Part shown: positions 35,309 to 49,572 of the stretch, one piece after another
Position numbering within the stretch: position 1 is the first letter of the stretch
Layout: the number at the start of each line of letters is the position of its first letter
Assembly: GCA_011009095.1 (NCBI GenBank)
Contig: VTPC01000810.1
Coordinates: forward strand, 101,213 to 165,212
Direction of reading: 5' to 3'
Length of the DNA: 64,000 nucleotides
Origin: Ignelater luminosus
Lineage: Eukaryota; Arthropoda; Insecta; Coleoptera; Elateridae
Position numbers and translations under genes: made by a program
The notes under the pieces: generated by a model
What the model was told of the DNA's origin: nothing
The model's input: only the letters and a program-made list of their open reading frames with translations
The model's database searches: none

Positions 35309-36878
35309 CTAAAAAAATACATAAAATATAAGCAAATATAATCTTGATTAGATCTATATCTTTGGGCTTTCTCCTAAAAAATCATCTGATTGCTATTGTA
35401 GCAACTTTCTTCCATCCAAAACATAGAATGAGGTGGAAATTACTAGATGAAAGACATAAAATCTAAGAAACAAAAACTTCATTCTTCAAAACAATTCTGT
35501 CACTTTCTTTATTTAAAAACAGAAATAAAAAACGAACAAAAAATCATTTTGGTCAAATTCTAATTTCAGAGTTTAATCTAAATAAAAATTAGAGAAACCT
35601 ACCGCATGCTCAGTGTTAAAACGGATCGTCTAGATTTCCGTCGTTCAGCCACTTCACATCAGGCCAATAATACTTTTCCGGGTTCTACCAAAATGCCAGC
35701 GAACAGCATTAAACCAAGCCCAAATCCTATACTTTGTAGGGCCCTCAGAGAAAATAATCATTTTGCCAGGTTTCAAAGCTTCTTCAAACACAGAACTCGC
35801 TACAATGCAAATCTCTTCACCTATGGATTTTAGGTGCAAAAACGTGTTCGGGATGACAAAGTACGTCAACTTTATGGAACACCATAGCACCTGTAACAAA
35901 AGTTTTGTGAAGATTTTTCATTTTTCCACTTGGTAGTTTCATTACCATGAAGAACTTTTTTAAATTCGTAGCACTTCTGGTCATCACCTTCAGGACTTAG
36001 GAATGAAAGTTGGCCAAAAAAACCACGTTCATTTCAATTGGGTTTTTTTTGACACTTATGAAGGTCACTCATCAAATTTCTCATTGTATCATGACCAATG
36101 CCAAAGAAATCTCCATGATAAAATATTTTATTCTTCATCGTGAATTAAAATTAAGAACCCCAATTGATGGTATTGGACCAGGAGTGGAAGATCATGCATT
36201 GTTCATGCAAGAAATGTCTTTGCAAATTAGACAGTGAAGTGGCTCAGATACTATTGGAAGAGTGGCTTCGACATCCAATAAACTCCGGGTCATTCTATTC
36301 CTTTACACAAACAAAACTCAAAACTTCGAAATTTGAAGAACAAAGTGGACTCGGAACTACCTGAGAATAATTCGCGCGCTACGGTCTTACTCGAAAAGTC
36401 CAGGGATTAATCTCAGAGGCCGACTGTTGACACTCAAGTTTTATCGTAGTCTTCCCGAGTTCACGTTCCGCCTTCATTCAACTCAGAAAGGGCGCGATTT
36501 CTATCAATTATGTAGTCGCACCCCAAAAACACTTAATTTATTTTACCGTTCACGTCCAAGAAGAGTAGAACTCTTCAAGTTCCGGTTCCTAAGAAATCAA
36601 AATGAAAAATTGATTTACTGACTTAGCAAGATTGTGTCAACACATTCTGTCCGTGATCCACTGAGGCAATTTAGGCTAAGGACGCTCATTCATACTTTGA
36701 TCTGCCCTTCATTCCTTAATTCAGTTCATAAACAACTCTCAGAAAAAGAGATGGATCTGCAGGAGTAGGCGTGTAAATTGTTTTACTCCTCTCAGGAAGG
36801 AAGATCTAAGCGGCGTAGAGTAGATACGACTACTGAAGATTCATTGGATATAAAACTAAGGATGGAACGTCTACTTAC

Positions 36879-36915
36879 CTTTTCCCTTGGCAACGCCACT
36901 CATCTCATTCCAGAA
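36879..36915 (-). CDS. Short internal exon of the same minus-strand gene
   Basis: The 37-nt segment lies between 'atcactccag' and 'gtaagtag' and encodes FWNEMSGVAKGK plus one base. Its trailing G joins the first two bases of the next exon (AA) to give Glu, and the frame continues with SKVDHNL. Phase agreement with both neighbours supports the model. The FWN motif here recurs as FWN in the next exon, which may be coincidence. Confidence 0.5.
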
Positions 36916-39900
36916 CTGGAGTGATATCATACCTTCCTCTGCACGCAACACACATCACGCTTAGTTGCTGCTCTCTTTTTCTTCATCATCAAGAAGTCCA
37001 TCAACACAAACTGAGAAAAACAATTTGCACATTTTTTATGAGTAAAGTAGATTTTAATTCTTCTTTCTTGTTATTCTTTTTATCTTTATTTGCCTTGACG
37101 ATTTGAAATATCGTTTGTTTTCATTTTCATTTTAAAACATCGAAGCGAAAGTTTGAGAAGTCAAAACTGTCCCAATTTGGCTACGGAGTCTGCAAATATT
37201 TTGGGCCCTATATCATGACACTGAGTTACATATTTTCGACCTGGCAAAAAAGTTGGAATTTTGCATTTCAGCCCGGCTTAGATGCCAGACTGGTTTGGTT
37301 TCGGAGTTTCTAAACTCCTAGCAATATAAAAAGTTTACCATCATACTGCCAAATTGTAGGCAAAGAATTTTTATAGTTCACCAATTTATATGTTTTGATA
37401 TTGTGAAATTTTGAATTATATCGAATGGAATAAGCAGAAGTGTTTATTTCGATATCTTTCTTTTTTACATTTAATTAGTTTGTCCACTTTTGGACTATAG
37501 TAAATGCGGTCATCTCGCCACATGCTCCAACATCCTACAAGAGCACAGAATTCATTTCCAATTGGCTGATGAGATTACTACGTCCTTCTAAAAGAGCTCT
37601 TGCTATATGTAGAACAGAAAAACAAATAACCAAATCAAAAAAGTAATTAAAAGTCAACTGGTTCATTATTTGAGACATTTCTGTAATCTACGCCATCATA
37701 TCCCATTCGACTTGGTTAATCTTTCTTGGTCAATGGTGCCAATAGTTCAAAATTATTATAAATCTGACTTCGTCACTTTCTGCAGTAAGCCCACGAAATA
37801 TTACCAGAAATCAAAAGTTTCTTATAATCAAAATATACTCTTTGATTCAATACCGATGAAATCCTGACCAAGTGATGATATTCCAAAATCTTTTGTACCA
37901 TTCAACATTGGAGTTTTGGTTTGAATATGCATCAGATACTTAAAATACTATAATTAGTATTATTTGGACAGTAGACTTTTGCTCGAACAACCAATTCACC
38001 AATTTTTTTAAAATCGATTTTCCGGTCTACTTCAGTAGGTTAGAAGTGGCATAACTAATGCTCTTGAATTGTTGATCAATTTCTACCTTACAGAGAGATT
38101 GTGACAACCCCGTCTATGGTCAGGGTTTTTTTTCCATTGGACCCAGTTGGTAAAAGAGTTCGAACCAAATTATGATGGGTACATGTCGTATTGTTCTTGA
38201 ATCTCTTCACATGTTGTGTATTTTCTTTTCTATCCATCATGATGCAATTTTGATTTTCTATAGTTTTGCTTCTTCCGGGTAATTTTGTTAAACTTTCGTT
38301 TAGGCATCTTTTGTTTTTACGATTCGTTCAGATATCTTCAGTGATTCGAAGTTTTTCTTTTATTCGTTTTCTGCACACCCGTATAAAATAACTTTATAAT
38401 CAATAAAAGTATTTTATCACGTTAAAATTTAAAAATTCGTAATAAATGATCTGTTTACCTGTTAACATAACGTGAAGAACCCTGTATATAATCATTAATC
38501 ACCACCGATCAAAACAAAACGTTACATTTTTTGTTTTAATTACAAAATGGAATTTTAAAAGCTAGCTGCGTAGTTTTTTTCAGACTTCATAACATCAAGA
38601 TTTAATAAGAAATATACCCAGTTTATAATTTAAATTTTTGATTTTAAGTAATTTTTAAAAACACTAACTTTTAACACAGACAGTTTTTAAAAAAGAGGCT
38701 TAATACGTCACATGGAGATCGTAAAACTACGTTTAGCTTATACAAGTAAATCAAGTAGTGCACAAGACCGGAAATGGGCTGGACTTTACACAACGTTCGG
38801 ACCGGATATTATGCAAAAATTATTAAAAACAAGAAAAATTAAATAGAAGAGAAATCTCTAATTAGAAGAATTTGAATTAACTCCCATGTAGCGAGATATA
38901 CAATTTAAAAACCGCACCCTCAATTAAGAAATGGCTGCAAAATACAATTATTAATGTAAAAACGGCAATTAACCGTTAAAGAGTGTTAAGTATGAGAGGA
39001 TTAAAAAGAAGCAGCCGACAAAGGAAGATATCCGATTACAGCACAAAAATCTCTAATTAGTGTGGTGGGCCTGTGTGTTACATGCATAAAAATATTTATA
39101 CCAAACATATGTTTTTGTTGCAGACAAAACATCAAAACGTATTCCTTGAGGTTACTTACAGGTAGTAGGTATTTAAATTATTATCAATGATACTAGTAAG
39201 GAGGGGGATGAGAGAAAAAATTGAACGGAGAGAAAATGTATTATTATTATTGTGATGTTCCAAATAAACGCGCAATCTTATCAAAATGGAAGTGATAATG
39301 TAAAAAGATACTTACGCATGAGGAAAAATAAGACATTTAAGAAGGAGGCTATCTTAAGACGCGCAGCTGCGACAGGAAGCTCGAAGATAAAATATTGATG
39401 ACCCGTGACCTTATTTATAATTACAATACAAATTAAAATAAAATAACATTCCAAGAGTTCTTGGAATAAAATAAATAAAATGTTGCACCTACTGCAAGAA
39501 ATTTCACACTCGATTGTCATTCATTTCATTTATCAAATAATGCCAACTACTTGGATTAAAATAACCTTAAAAATAGCAAAATTAGATATTGAAGAAACTA
39601 AACAACTGCCAAGTATGATGTCATTATCTGTTTGTAAGCAATATTAATATTATTGCATATGCAATTATACAAAAGAGAAAAACATTACCAGTGATTTTAT
39701 CGTTGTTGTGTCTCTTCTATACAATGAAAGACATTGTAGGTAAATAAGTTGTTGTTTCATAATTTCGGTATACATGAAAGAAAAGTTGTCTCATATTTAA
39801 TTTTACAATTGCTTTGATCTCCTTTTAGACGTCATGATATCAATGACGCTATAGTATTATATTTAACTTTTCTATGATGTTACTTGTTATTATTACGTCT

Positions 39901-42900
39901 TGGTAACAAGTTGTTATTACGTAAATCGTTATTACTTCAATGTTTTCTTGCGTCTTCATTTTACTTGCGTTTTTTCCATAGTTTTGCTCCAGATAGTCGA
40001 TAGCGAAATACAAATTTTATTTTCAAAAGCAACAAAGGGAAGTTTAATATGCGCCCTTATCAGTTCCTGCTCCATATAATGAAATACGGTATAACAAAAA
40101 TCTTCATATTCTCGACTTCCTATTACATTGTAATTATTTTATCAATCTTCTTCTGTTACTTCATTCCGTTTACTTTTCGTTTCTTCTTAATGCTTTGTAA
40201 TTTTTCCTGCTTTTTGGGCTGCTCTTCTACATCAGTCACTTGTCCATTTTCTCGTTTCATGATCTTCAATTTCCTTTTTTAGTATTTCTTACTTTTAATT
40301 TCTTTACTTAGTTTCATGAACGTTCCTATTGTACTGCCTATGTCTTTTCATATTTTTTTCTTCCACAAGCTTTTGGAGTCTGAGTTCTTACGCTATTTAC
40401 AAGGTCTTGTTTATTTCTTCAAGTTCTCCAAATAAATTATTAAAAAATCAAAACTAAAGGCCTTCAAACATGCAATACCTTCTTGGTGAAGATCAACATT
40501 TGTATGGTGCTGAGGAAAAAGCAATCGAGTTCAAAAAATCAAACAAGTAGCTGTTTGACTCACTGCATATATATTCATCAGCTGTTTCAAAATGAGAGAT
40601 CATTTAGGTGACAAACTAATAACTATGATGTGGAAGCCAGCACCCTAAAATCAAAAATTGAATTCTTGAAAAATTTACCTAGTTGCATGTTTTATAATCG
40701 GTTTAATATTTGAGCTCAGAACTTAAAAGCGCTCTAAGGCAAACTCAGATTTTAGCGCCCTCCAATTCCATATGGGATAAGTGGGAAAGCGCAGCCTAAC
40801 CGGTGTTCTCTTTTTATTCTCCGAGAAAAGTTAACAAAGGGTGACCTTTGGCCAAGGCGTAATCTTTGTTCCTTCAATTACTTTATTTTTAAAATAAACA
40901 AACTCAAAAATAAATTCTACAAATAAAGAGCCGAAGAGAAAAAAACAATACTAAAAATAAAAAGAACAAGAACAAGAATAAAGCAAACACGAGATCAAGT
41001 ATTCAATGTTATAAAAATATGTATGTCCAAAAATCGGAAACCTTCGTTATAAGAAATTTTGCTTTTGAGGTTGTCTTCTTTGTGATCCAGTTAAATGATG
41101 TTTAAGAATTTCCAAAAATCGAAATAGCATTTCCTTGTGTTTCAGTCCTCAAACATGAAAGACTTTGATCTTTGTTAACACAAAATAGGAGCCCTTGGTG
41201 TTCATGAACAGAAATCTGGAGAGACGACCGACAGAATATATTAACAGATTTAGTTACTGTTTTATGTCCAATAGACAAGTCTCTAACTGAATTTTGCCAG
41301 TCTTCCATCAACCTTACCTCACGGTCATCATATTCGAAGCTTCTTCTTGTACCTATAAGACCTTAAATGATATAATACTATGAAAAAAATGAATTTAAAA
41401 TTGGTATACTGTTGCTATGGAAAACGTGACTTCACTGTCTGCATTTACCACAGTTGCATCAGTTACGAAAAAGTTGGCGAAAGGAACTAATAGAGAATTT
41501 TTTTTATTTAGTTTTAGATTTGTTTCTACCAAGTTTAGCAATAAAACGACTAGAAAAGTATTTATTTTGAATTAAAACCTTCAAACGAAATACTTCACTG
41601 ACCTTCACCGACTTGGTTCAATTAATAAGAAGGGGACAGGAATTAATGCAGAATCTGACAGGACTGAAGCAGGACCTGCCAGGGCTGTTATGAAGCAATC
41701 AGATGAAGAGTCTCATCGTGGGAGCAAGTGTACAAATTTGGAAACAGTAGTTGGCTAAATGGAAGTAAACAGTATCTGGCAAGCTGAAATATGTCAAGTC
41801 CTGCCAAAACTGACAGTGCAAACATTTTGGACGAGAGAGCCCCTTTTGTAGTGGTAATAGCATTTAAGAAAAATACTAGGAATATAAAGAGCGTCTACAA
41901 TATTTGCTAGGTACGTTTACCAGTCCATAGCCACCATCACCGTTAAGAAATCGTGACAAGAGGAATCTTCAGCAACAACTTGCTCAAAAGTAATGACCAG
42001 AATAGAACAGAAAGTCTTTAGGGGAAAAACGAAATAAAAATAAAAATAAATAACAAAGAAAAGGTAAAATGAAGGAGATCCTTGAAAGAAAATAAAAGTA
42101 AATAGTAGGCTTCGTGCGACCTATTTCAAAAGTTTCAAGTCTTCTTTAGGGAGGTCGCGACCCATTAGTTAAGAAATGTTGGTCTAATAGATTTGAGTGT
42201 CCTTGAGTAACCTTAATGAACTAACTGAATCACATGATTATTGTCATTATGAAATATTTATTTATTTATTGTAGTATCATCCTCGATATTGCATTTTTAT
42301 GGTGGCCAGTGGAATTGATAAACAAAGCTTCAAATGCCTTTTTGGTGATATTTTCTTCATAATTCCATCATGGATCTATCATCACTCTTGATTAGTAAGT
42401 TTCTAATACTGTATTTAATTACTGAAAATTCATTAGATTGAAATTAAGATATTGCATGCTCTTCTTAACCTAATTATCTTACCTGTAATAATTGATGACA
42501 AAGAAACAAATATAAATTAGTAACAGTCTATAGTGATCGACAAAGCTGAAAAGAATTCATCTAAGGTAACGAGAAGTGAAAGAGTAAAGAAAATGTTATG
42601 ATGACTTGCAATGAACATATTAATATGGTATGGATTTGCAAACTCAAAAATCACAATCCCTCAGAAAACGAAAACAGTTGAATGTAAATTCAAAAGAAAT
42701 TGCTGCAAAGATAAGGAAAAAAATTTGAAAATAATGCCGAAATATTAGAAATTTTTAATTCAAACTAAAATAAATTTCTTGTAAGAGTGCCCTCTACAAG
42801 TGCGTAGTAGAAGATTATTTAGTCGAGTTTCAAACCACAAGCTTCTAAATAACGGCTTACAGTTTGTAACATCAGTAGATAGATGGCAGAATTACAGGTT

Positions 42901-44207
42901 TCTATACATTTTAGCTTGTGTACGATTGCTGCTGCCCTCTGCTCGAAAAGAATTTATAGAGTGCTCACCCCTAAAAGAAATAAAGCGAGCTAAACCTGAT
43001 TTTACGCAAGAAAACTTTTTAAACAATGCATTGTAAAACACAATTAAACTCAACAAGAATACGTGGAATTTTATCAAATAAAAAGCATTAACGAATCTTT
43101 TTTAATTTTTACTATTTAATGGAATTCCAACAATGCAATTCATTAACTTAAAACAATAAATAAATCAACTATAAAGTGCCTTTCACGTTCCATTCACATA
43201 TGTCGAGTTGAAGAGTAAAAATTCCTGCGAATTCCAAGAAAACTATTCTTAACCTCAGGTAAATAAAAATAAATGGTTGGCGTATAAAAATATATGAATA
43301 AAACAGAAAGGCACAGGAAGAACTACTTCTGAACTTGGCCTTTCAATTTCCAAGAGTACATTTCACAGTTGTTTATATTGCCGTGACGTAACGCTTATTA
43401 TTACGGATGCATCGTTGCATTTCGTTGAATTGTGTGCTATTTAAGGAACTATTTTTAACGTCACTTACAATAACTAATTGGATAAATTAATAGTAGAAAG
43501 GCAAATTTAAATTCTTGAGTTAAAAAAGATTGTAAATATTTTAAAAATGCAATAAAATTTGGGGATTATTAATTTACTGCGGTTATAAATACTTTTAAAA
43601 AAATTACAAAAATGTAAACGTTGGAAAGTATTAAAATATTCAATGAATCCGTGATGATAAAAATGAGGTCATTAGAATTTTTTCTCACGGTCATTATATA
43701 AAAAAAGAAGTAAAGAGAGGATTATTATTACATAGATTGTTATAAATAAAATTTGATTATTTCAGAATTTAAAAAAAGCACAGAATTGCTTACATTTTAA
43801 GTTTAAAGCCTGTAAAACCATTATAAGGTACGTGATCTGAGAATGTGAGAATATAACGGCTAAATGTAGCTTACAGAACGAAACAGAACTCGTTTCACAG
43901 AGAGATAAGCTCGAGAATCCTAGGAATGCAATACAGCTTAGCACAAATATTTACCTCTCAGCCATAATCATCTACATCAACTGGTACAACCACAGCAACA
44001 GGAAATTATTTATTAATTTCTTCTTCTTCTGTTTAGGTCCACGTGTTGACATACCAGTTATTTCTTCATGTAATTATTGTTGATTTCCTCTTCTGTCCTG
44101 AAGAAGAAAATTTTTACATTAAAACGGTTTCGTAAATTGAAAAATAATAATCGAGAAGTTTATACATTTATGCATTAGGCACAAAAGGGGGGTTTTATTT
44201 ATTTCAG

Positions 44208-44348
44208 CACCAACTCCTCGAGAGTAGTTGTGTGAAAGTGTGCGGTAACATCAGAGGCGGCCCCGCGGGGCCAAGTTCAACTCGGAACCGCGGTCGGGGG
44301 GACATGCCACCTACTGCAACACCACATTCCTGCTGCCACACACTTTAA
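44208..44348 (+). other. GC-rich island with an exon-like open frame
   Basis: A T-rich tract ending 'tttatttatttcag' is followed by 46 open codons on the plus strand (HQLLESSCVKVCGN, RGGPAGPSSTRNRGRG, MPPTATPHSCCHTL, stop). The sequence contains a 14-bp perfect palindrome, GGCCCCGCGGGGCC (44259-44272). The other strand is also open across the same DNA, which high GC content alone can cause. It could be a terminal exon of a plus-strand gene lying in the intron, a hairpin end of a transposon, or an unmethylated regulatory island. Confidence 0.25.
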
Positions 44349-45067
44349 GGACCCGATGAAGAAATGTACCGCGAAGGCGTTGTGTTAAACTGCTAACTAG
44401 GTAGGATCGTCAGGTTGATGTAAAATATTACAAAGAACCCATTATAAATACAACACACACACCACATGTTCTTTTTTAAGTACTTTCAAACCTTCAGGAA
44501 AAATTCATTAATTTCTATTATTTTCATTTCTAATTCATTTATAATGACGTGTACGAAACTGATCAAAATACGGAAACTACACTTCAACCTACAATCAGAT
44601 GTTCGAAATGTGGGAATTCGTAACGATAACATCAACATCCTAAGTATTTAGGGACAAGCAGCATCCCAGCAAGTGGTCCATCAACTTTTTCGGTAGAAAA
44701 ACGTAGTACAGTAAGTGCAATGATCCGGAGAACGGCTTGCAAAGAATGCAGTCGTTGAAAGAATGCAATATCGGCAGAAAACACTGCTTACAAGACGGGT
44801 GGAAGAAGATAATCAAACGAAAGCTGTATAATCTACGTGTAGCTGAACTGTCTCTACCAAAACAATAACAAAAACGTCTCTCCTCTATTAGAAGACAATC
44901 TACTAACGATTTTGCTTTACTTTAAGGGTTGAAATGTTTTAAAACATGAACACTACATACATACCATATAAGAAGTACAGGCATTGCGGAAAAGAAGGAA
45001 GGGTTTGTGAGATCTGCAGTGGAACAGCTGACCGTGGGACAGGCGTCCATGAAAAAGTCGCACGGTC

Positions 45068-45088
45068 CACACATACACACACACACAG
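45068..45088. repeat. CA microsatellite
   Basis: This is a short (CA)n run with one interruption, 'acacatacacacacacacag'. Confidence 0.8.
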
Positions 45089-46359
45089 CCGTTCATTCGA
45101 ATATCTCCGAAGATACCACGCAACTACTATAGACTTCGAAAACAGAGAGCGATTTATGACGATATTCAATCTTAAAATAATATTTTCCTTTTTTAGAATT
45201 TTTCGTTTTAATTTCTAGTTAATAATTAAACGATATTGAGCCATTTCTAATATTAATTAAACCACACGCGCTTCTTATTCGGATTCGTTTGTAGGTAAAG
45301 TAAAAAAACAAAGAGGAAAATATATTAAAATGCATAGGTTCATTTAGATCGCGTATCAGGCGTGAATAGCAATTCCGATTTTATTTTGTTTCGATATTTT
45401 GTTGTCATTAGTATTACTGCAACAAAACACATTAACAAAATTCCATGGCTTGTTCGAATTTTTCAATAGGCTTTGCAAGAAAAACAGAATTCGTGAAGTA
45501 GCTAAAATTATTATCTGAACAGTTATCGTCACTATTGTAGAAATTCTTATCAAATCGATATTTGAAACACAGGCATTGACATTTCCTTTTTTTATAACCC
45601 CTCTCCAACCATTATCTCTATACGGATCGTCTTGTACCACATTTCGGGTTTAAGCATTGTATTCTCCAGGTCAGTAGCCATCACCTATAACACGTTTAGA
45701 CTCTACACATCCTACCACTAAGTTATAGTGAGAGTATAATACAATAATTGGAAGCAGCCAAGTTCATTTTAATTGGGATTAGGGGGTTGTATGGCATTTG
45801 CTACACATCATAAATGATGACGATGAGTCTACAACAGGCTTCATTATTGTAAACATGCACTGCTTTCTCTTAATTGCAGAACTCTGTCAAAATAATTTAA
45901 CCCCAAACAAGTTTAAAAAGTGTCGGAGAAATAAATTAACAAACTGAATAAAATAAACCAACACGGTGAAAATCAAAATTATTGAGCTAAATCAAAATTA
46001 TAAAAACACCGATATGCTTTTGATTACATCTAAATGGAGATCGGTATGTCTTTAAGATGAAACGATGTAAGAATGAATACTAGTCGACTCTGCTTATGAG
46101 TGGAAAAGTCAAGCGTCATCGTATCGAACCGTACTTCGAAAAATTCAAATTTAGGTTACCAAAATTTTCAGGATCTGACCCTCACTTCCATACTGCCAAA
46201 AAAGGCTAACATCCACGACCATTTTTATTATACAACTTAACAGCTTTTTTGCCTGCCGCTGATAACTTCCTTTCACAAGTTGTCTTTGAAATGAAACACA
46301 TCATCTTGTTATATAATGAAAGTCTACTTGTTCTAGTTCTCTACAAGTTACTATAGTAG

Positions 46360-46700
46360 TCTTCTATCAATCATGGTTTCTAACCACAATTATTGGACCC
46401 GTACATTCAGTTTAATTAGTGGTATTTGCTTCGATTTGCTTTCCAATATTAATTTGTTTTGTCCTACGACTTACAAAACGCTGTTTTAACTAATTGAACA
46501 ATCACTTCTGTCAAACCAAATGCAGAATTCCCAAGAATAAACATTTGAAGTATGTATTATAAGCTAAAGAAATATAATATCAAAACAGCGGCAGTAAGAG
46601 TAATTCATAGTTTCATAATATCTCAAAGTATCAGATTTTGGCCCACTCTGAGTGAGAAGACTTTCAAGCTCAAAAAACAAAAGTCCAATAGTAAAGCTAC
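46360..46700 (-). repeat. Unrecognised protein relic, copy A
   Basis: On the minus strand this copy encodes TGPIIVVRNHD-like residues, matching TGSVIVVRSHD in copy B. A second block ('aagctaaagaaa...atatcaaaacagc(g/a)gcagt', near 46560-46600) also matches copy B, about 130 bp closer than there, so copy A has an internal deletion or copy B an insertion. Many stops are present. Confidence 0.5.
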
Positions 46701-47115
46701 ACTGAGGTTTTCATATCACAAAAACACCGAAATAATAAACATTAAGTAACAGTTTTGAATGACTAGATGCCATAGTTGATGATAGCTACATAGAATTACT
46801 AGATAGTATCACCGTTGTAGTTCTCAAAACTACCGAGTACTTTAATAAATTGATGCTTGGTCTTGGCAAATCCACACATTATATGGAGTATCTTAAAAAA
46901 GCAGATATCAAATATTATTTTCGTTACCATATTTTTTGGATCTCCTCAAAGGCAAGAGAGTGAATTCGATATAGTAAATCAAAGTCAGGGCATTGACATC
47001 TAAATCTTCATTGGACACTGATTTTGTAATATTGTAGAAACTGTAAATGCAATACTACAGGAGAACGTGGCTAGGTAAGAATCAAGGAAAACAAATAAAG
47101 AGGTGAAAAAATGTA

Positions 47116-47466
47116 GGGTATAAATTGTCCAGAAATAAAAACAAAAGAAATAGCATAAAAATGGGAAGAGAATCAGAGACAAAGACAAATGAGGGTAAGT
47201 TAAAGAAAATTAGAGACGAAAGTGGAAAAAATGGAACAAACAGTACAAAATATGAAAAAGAAAAAGGGAAAACAAATATAGTCCTTCTGTTGACCAAGAA
47301 CAAAAAAAAAGAAGAAAAAGTGGGGCAGAGCGAGAGAAAAGGGAGGGCGAAAAAAAGAAGTGTCGAGAGTTGAAAAAAAAATAGAGAAGAAAACAACAGT
47401 AGAAAAAGGCTGGGCGATAAAATACAACGGTAGAAAGAAGAAGCGAAGAAAAGAGAGAGGAAACAC
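47116..47466 (+). repeat. Purine-rich (A/G) tract
   Basis: About 350 bp of the plus strand are dominated by G and A ('aagaagaaaaagtggggcag', 'aaagagagaggaaac'). The complementary strand is correspondingly C/T-rich, giving long Phe/Ser/Leu-rich open frames (47082-47501 and neighbours) that are composition artefacts, not genes. Confidence 0.7.
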
Positions 47467-47925
47467 CTGACTTCAATTTTGTACCATATATTATGTTGCA
47501 ACTAAGGTGTCTGGTACTCATACGTTATTCTTGAGACTAGTACGTCCCCTGCGTTAGATTTTCCTGGCATTTTTACAACTTTGTTGTTTTTGAACAAATT
47601 CCTGACTATTATCAGGTTTTTCAGGTTGTCGGATATCCTATGAGCAATGAATGCTCTGAACAAGCTTCATCCTCACACCATAGTCTAGAGATGAGCAATT
47701 AAAGCTTGATGCGAGCCAGGTAGGAACTTTTAAAACTTGTGTCAAAAAAGTATTTGCTATCTGGCAAGCGCTATGAGTTAGTTATAATTTGATCTACCAC
47801 AAAACTGTAATTGTTCACCATTGTTTTTTGTAATCAAGAGTTTGTAAGCTGCTGAAATTCTATTCAGAAATAAGTACTTGTAATATCTGTTGAGGTGCCT
47901 AGAAAGAATTGTTTTGCCTTGGCAT

Positions 47926-48580
47926 TTAATAATGAACCAAGTCAAGTGTTGGGCAATATATATCGTGAAGTTTTACAAACATATTCAGAGCTTTTATACA
48001 ATCATGGCTTCTAACCACAATTACTGAACCTGTACATTCATTGCAATCAGTAGAAGTACAAAAATGTGGCTCAATATGCCTTGCAATATCGTTGAGGAAT
48101 CTGTAAAGCTTCCAAGGGTTCCCGAAAGCAAGTTGAAGTGATTTTGAAATAATCTGAAGCGCAACCAAAAAGATTTCAAACTGATCTAAAGACACTACTA
48201 AATCGCTCCTTGTGTGAAAAGAATTTCTCTTTATGTACGGAAAAAATTACAGAATCTGACTCTATTTACAAAACAATCTTTTTCTCAATCCAAATTCAGA
48301 ATTTGAAGTACGCATGCAAGCTAAAGAAAAAAGAAAAGAAGAGAATATCAGAACAGCAGCAGTGATAAGAAGAATGCCAATTAATATCTCTATCAATCAG
48401 ATCACGATCTACTGCATTCTGTGGTTTATTTAAGTAAAGTATAAAGACTGTCTATGGCTACAAGTTAGTTCTTGATATGTACAAAATGTCAATTCTTCAA
48501 AGCATTTGGTCCACATTGAGCGAGTAGAAATTCCAAAGATTAGCTGATCAGTTTCAAAAAGTGAAGAAAAAGAAAAACAG
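47926..48580 (-). pseudogene. Unrecognised protein relic, copy B
   Basis: The minus frame is open for 89 codons. It reads SLDQFEIFLVALQIISKSLQ, AFGNPWKLYRFLNDIARHIE, then a Cys-rich CTSTDCNECTG segment and SVIVVRSHDCIKALNMFVKL. A weaker upstream part (about 48283-48400) also matches copy A. Two diverged copies of a protein-coding sequence 1.6 kb apart suggest a mobile element, but the family is unknown to me. The Cys/His spacing could bind zinc, though this is speculation. Confidence 0.4.
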
Positions 48581-49572
48581 CGTTATTGGTTCAAGCTTCT
48601 TATGTTAGAATCATCGAATAAACTAAAAACTATCTTTGAAACTGTCACTTTTCACAATTGGCATTACTAAGATTCTCAAGTCAAAGCTGGGAAAAAAGAA
48701 GAAAATGTTTATTAATCCAGATGTAGGAAATATTCGAAACAGTATGACTGAGCACCGGTCAAATTTCAGATTTTATCCGCCAGAGATTCATCAAAAAATA
48801 TCGCCAAAACCTATTAGGTAGGTTCAAAACTTTAGATTACTGTCTTCTCCCTGACCGATTCTTTTGCATTGGCTTTCATTTGTTTGCTTCTTTTTTCATT
48901 CAGTTATTGCATCTACAACAATAGTTTTGCTGAACATTTTTGAGCAAAATAATTAACTTTCAACTTTTTGATATTCAAGGATTCTCATAAATCTTGTCTA
49001 CGTATCACAATTACTTTTGACTTTCTTGGTTTTTCCGTTTGTGAATTTACCTTTTTTTTTACTTCTTTTCAAGTTTTGAGTAATTCGTGTGTTTTTATTC
49101 TCTAACAATCAAAAATTCAAATAAGTTGATAAATATAGTAAATCTTGGGAAACTGTTTCATAGGTTTTATGGTTCCTTGGAACAGAGCGGGCAAACTTAT
49201 TAACAGAAATTTCAAAACTTTCAAAAACAGACTTTTGATGTGAAATAAGAGTTTTGTCGTTATATGAACCAATTTCTCCCTGGGGGACTAAGTTTGCCCA
49301 CACTTTCCTGCAGCAATCTACTTATTTCCATTCTTGATTATTTAGTACTTGGAAAAGATTCGCAAAATGGAGTTAATAGACTTTCTAACTTTCGTTGCCA
49401 AAACAGTATGAGTAACTAGCAATCAATTGAGCCACACATGTTACCAATTTATTTCTTACAAAGTTTTCTCACTCAAATGATTTGGTTTTTGGTCACTTCG
49501 TTGCTGTAGCGGTGAACCACCACCATTTGCCGTTAATGAGAGTTAGCATTTCTGCCGCGTTTCAAAACAAAC

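Noticed and set aside
38440-38490. 'aaccctgtatata' as the right end of a TACAGGG-type MITE
   Set aside because: No matching inverted left end could be found in the preceding kilobase.
39316-39366. 51-nt exon-like segment on the minus strand (hydrophobic, LKIASFLNVLFFLM)
   Set aside because: The splice sites are good, but its only open phase is incompatible with the neighbouring exons of the proposed gene and would introduce a stop.
47082-47521. Long overlapping minus-strand open frames (up to 139 codons) rich in Phe, Ser and Leu
   Set aside because: They are produced by the purine-rich plus strand, which lacks stop codons when read as pyrimidines in all three minus frames. No protein-like features.
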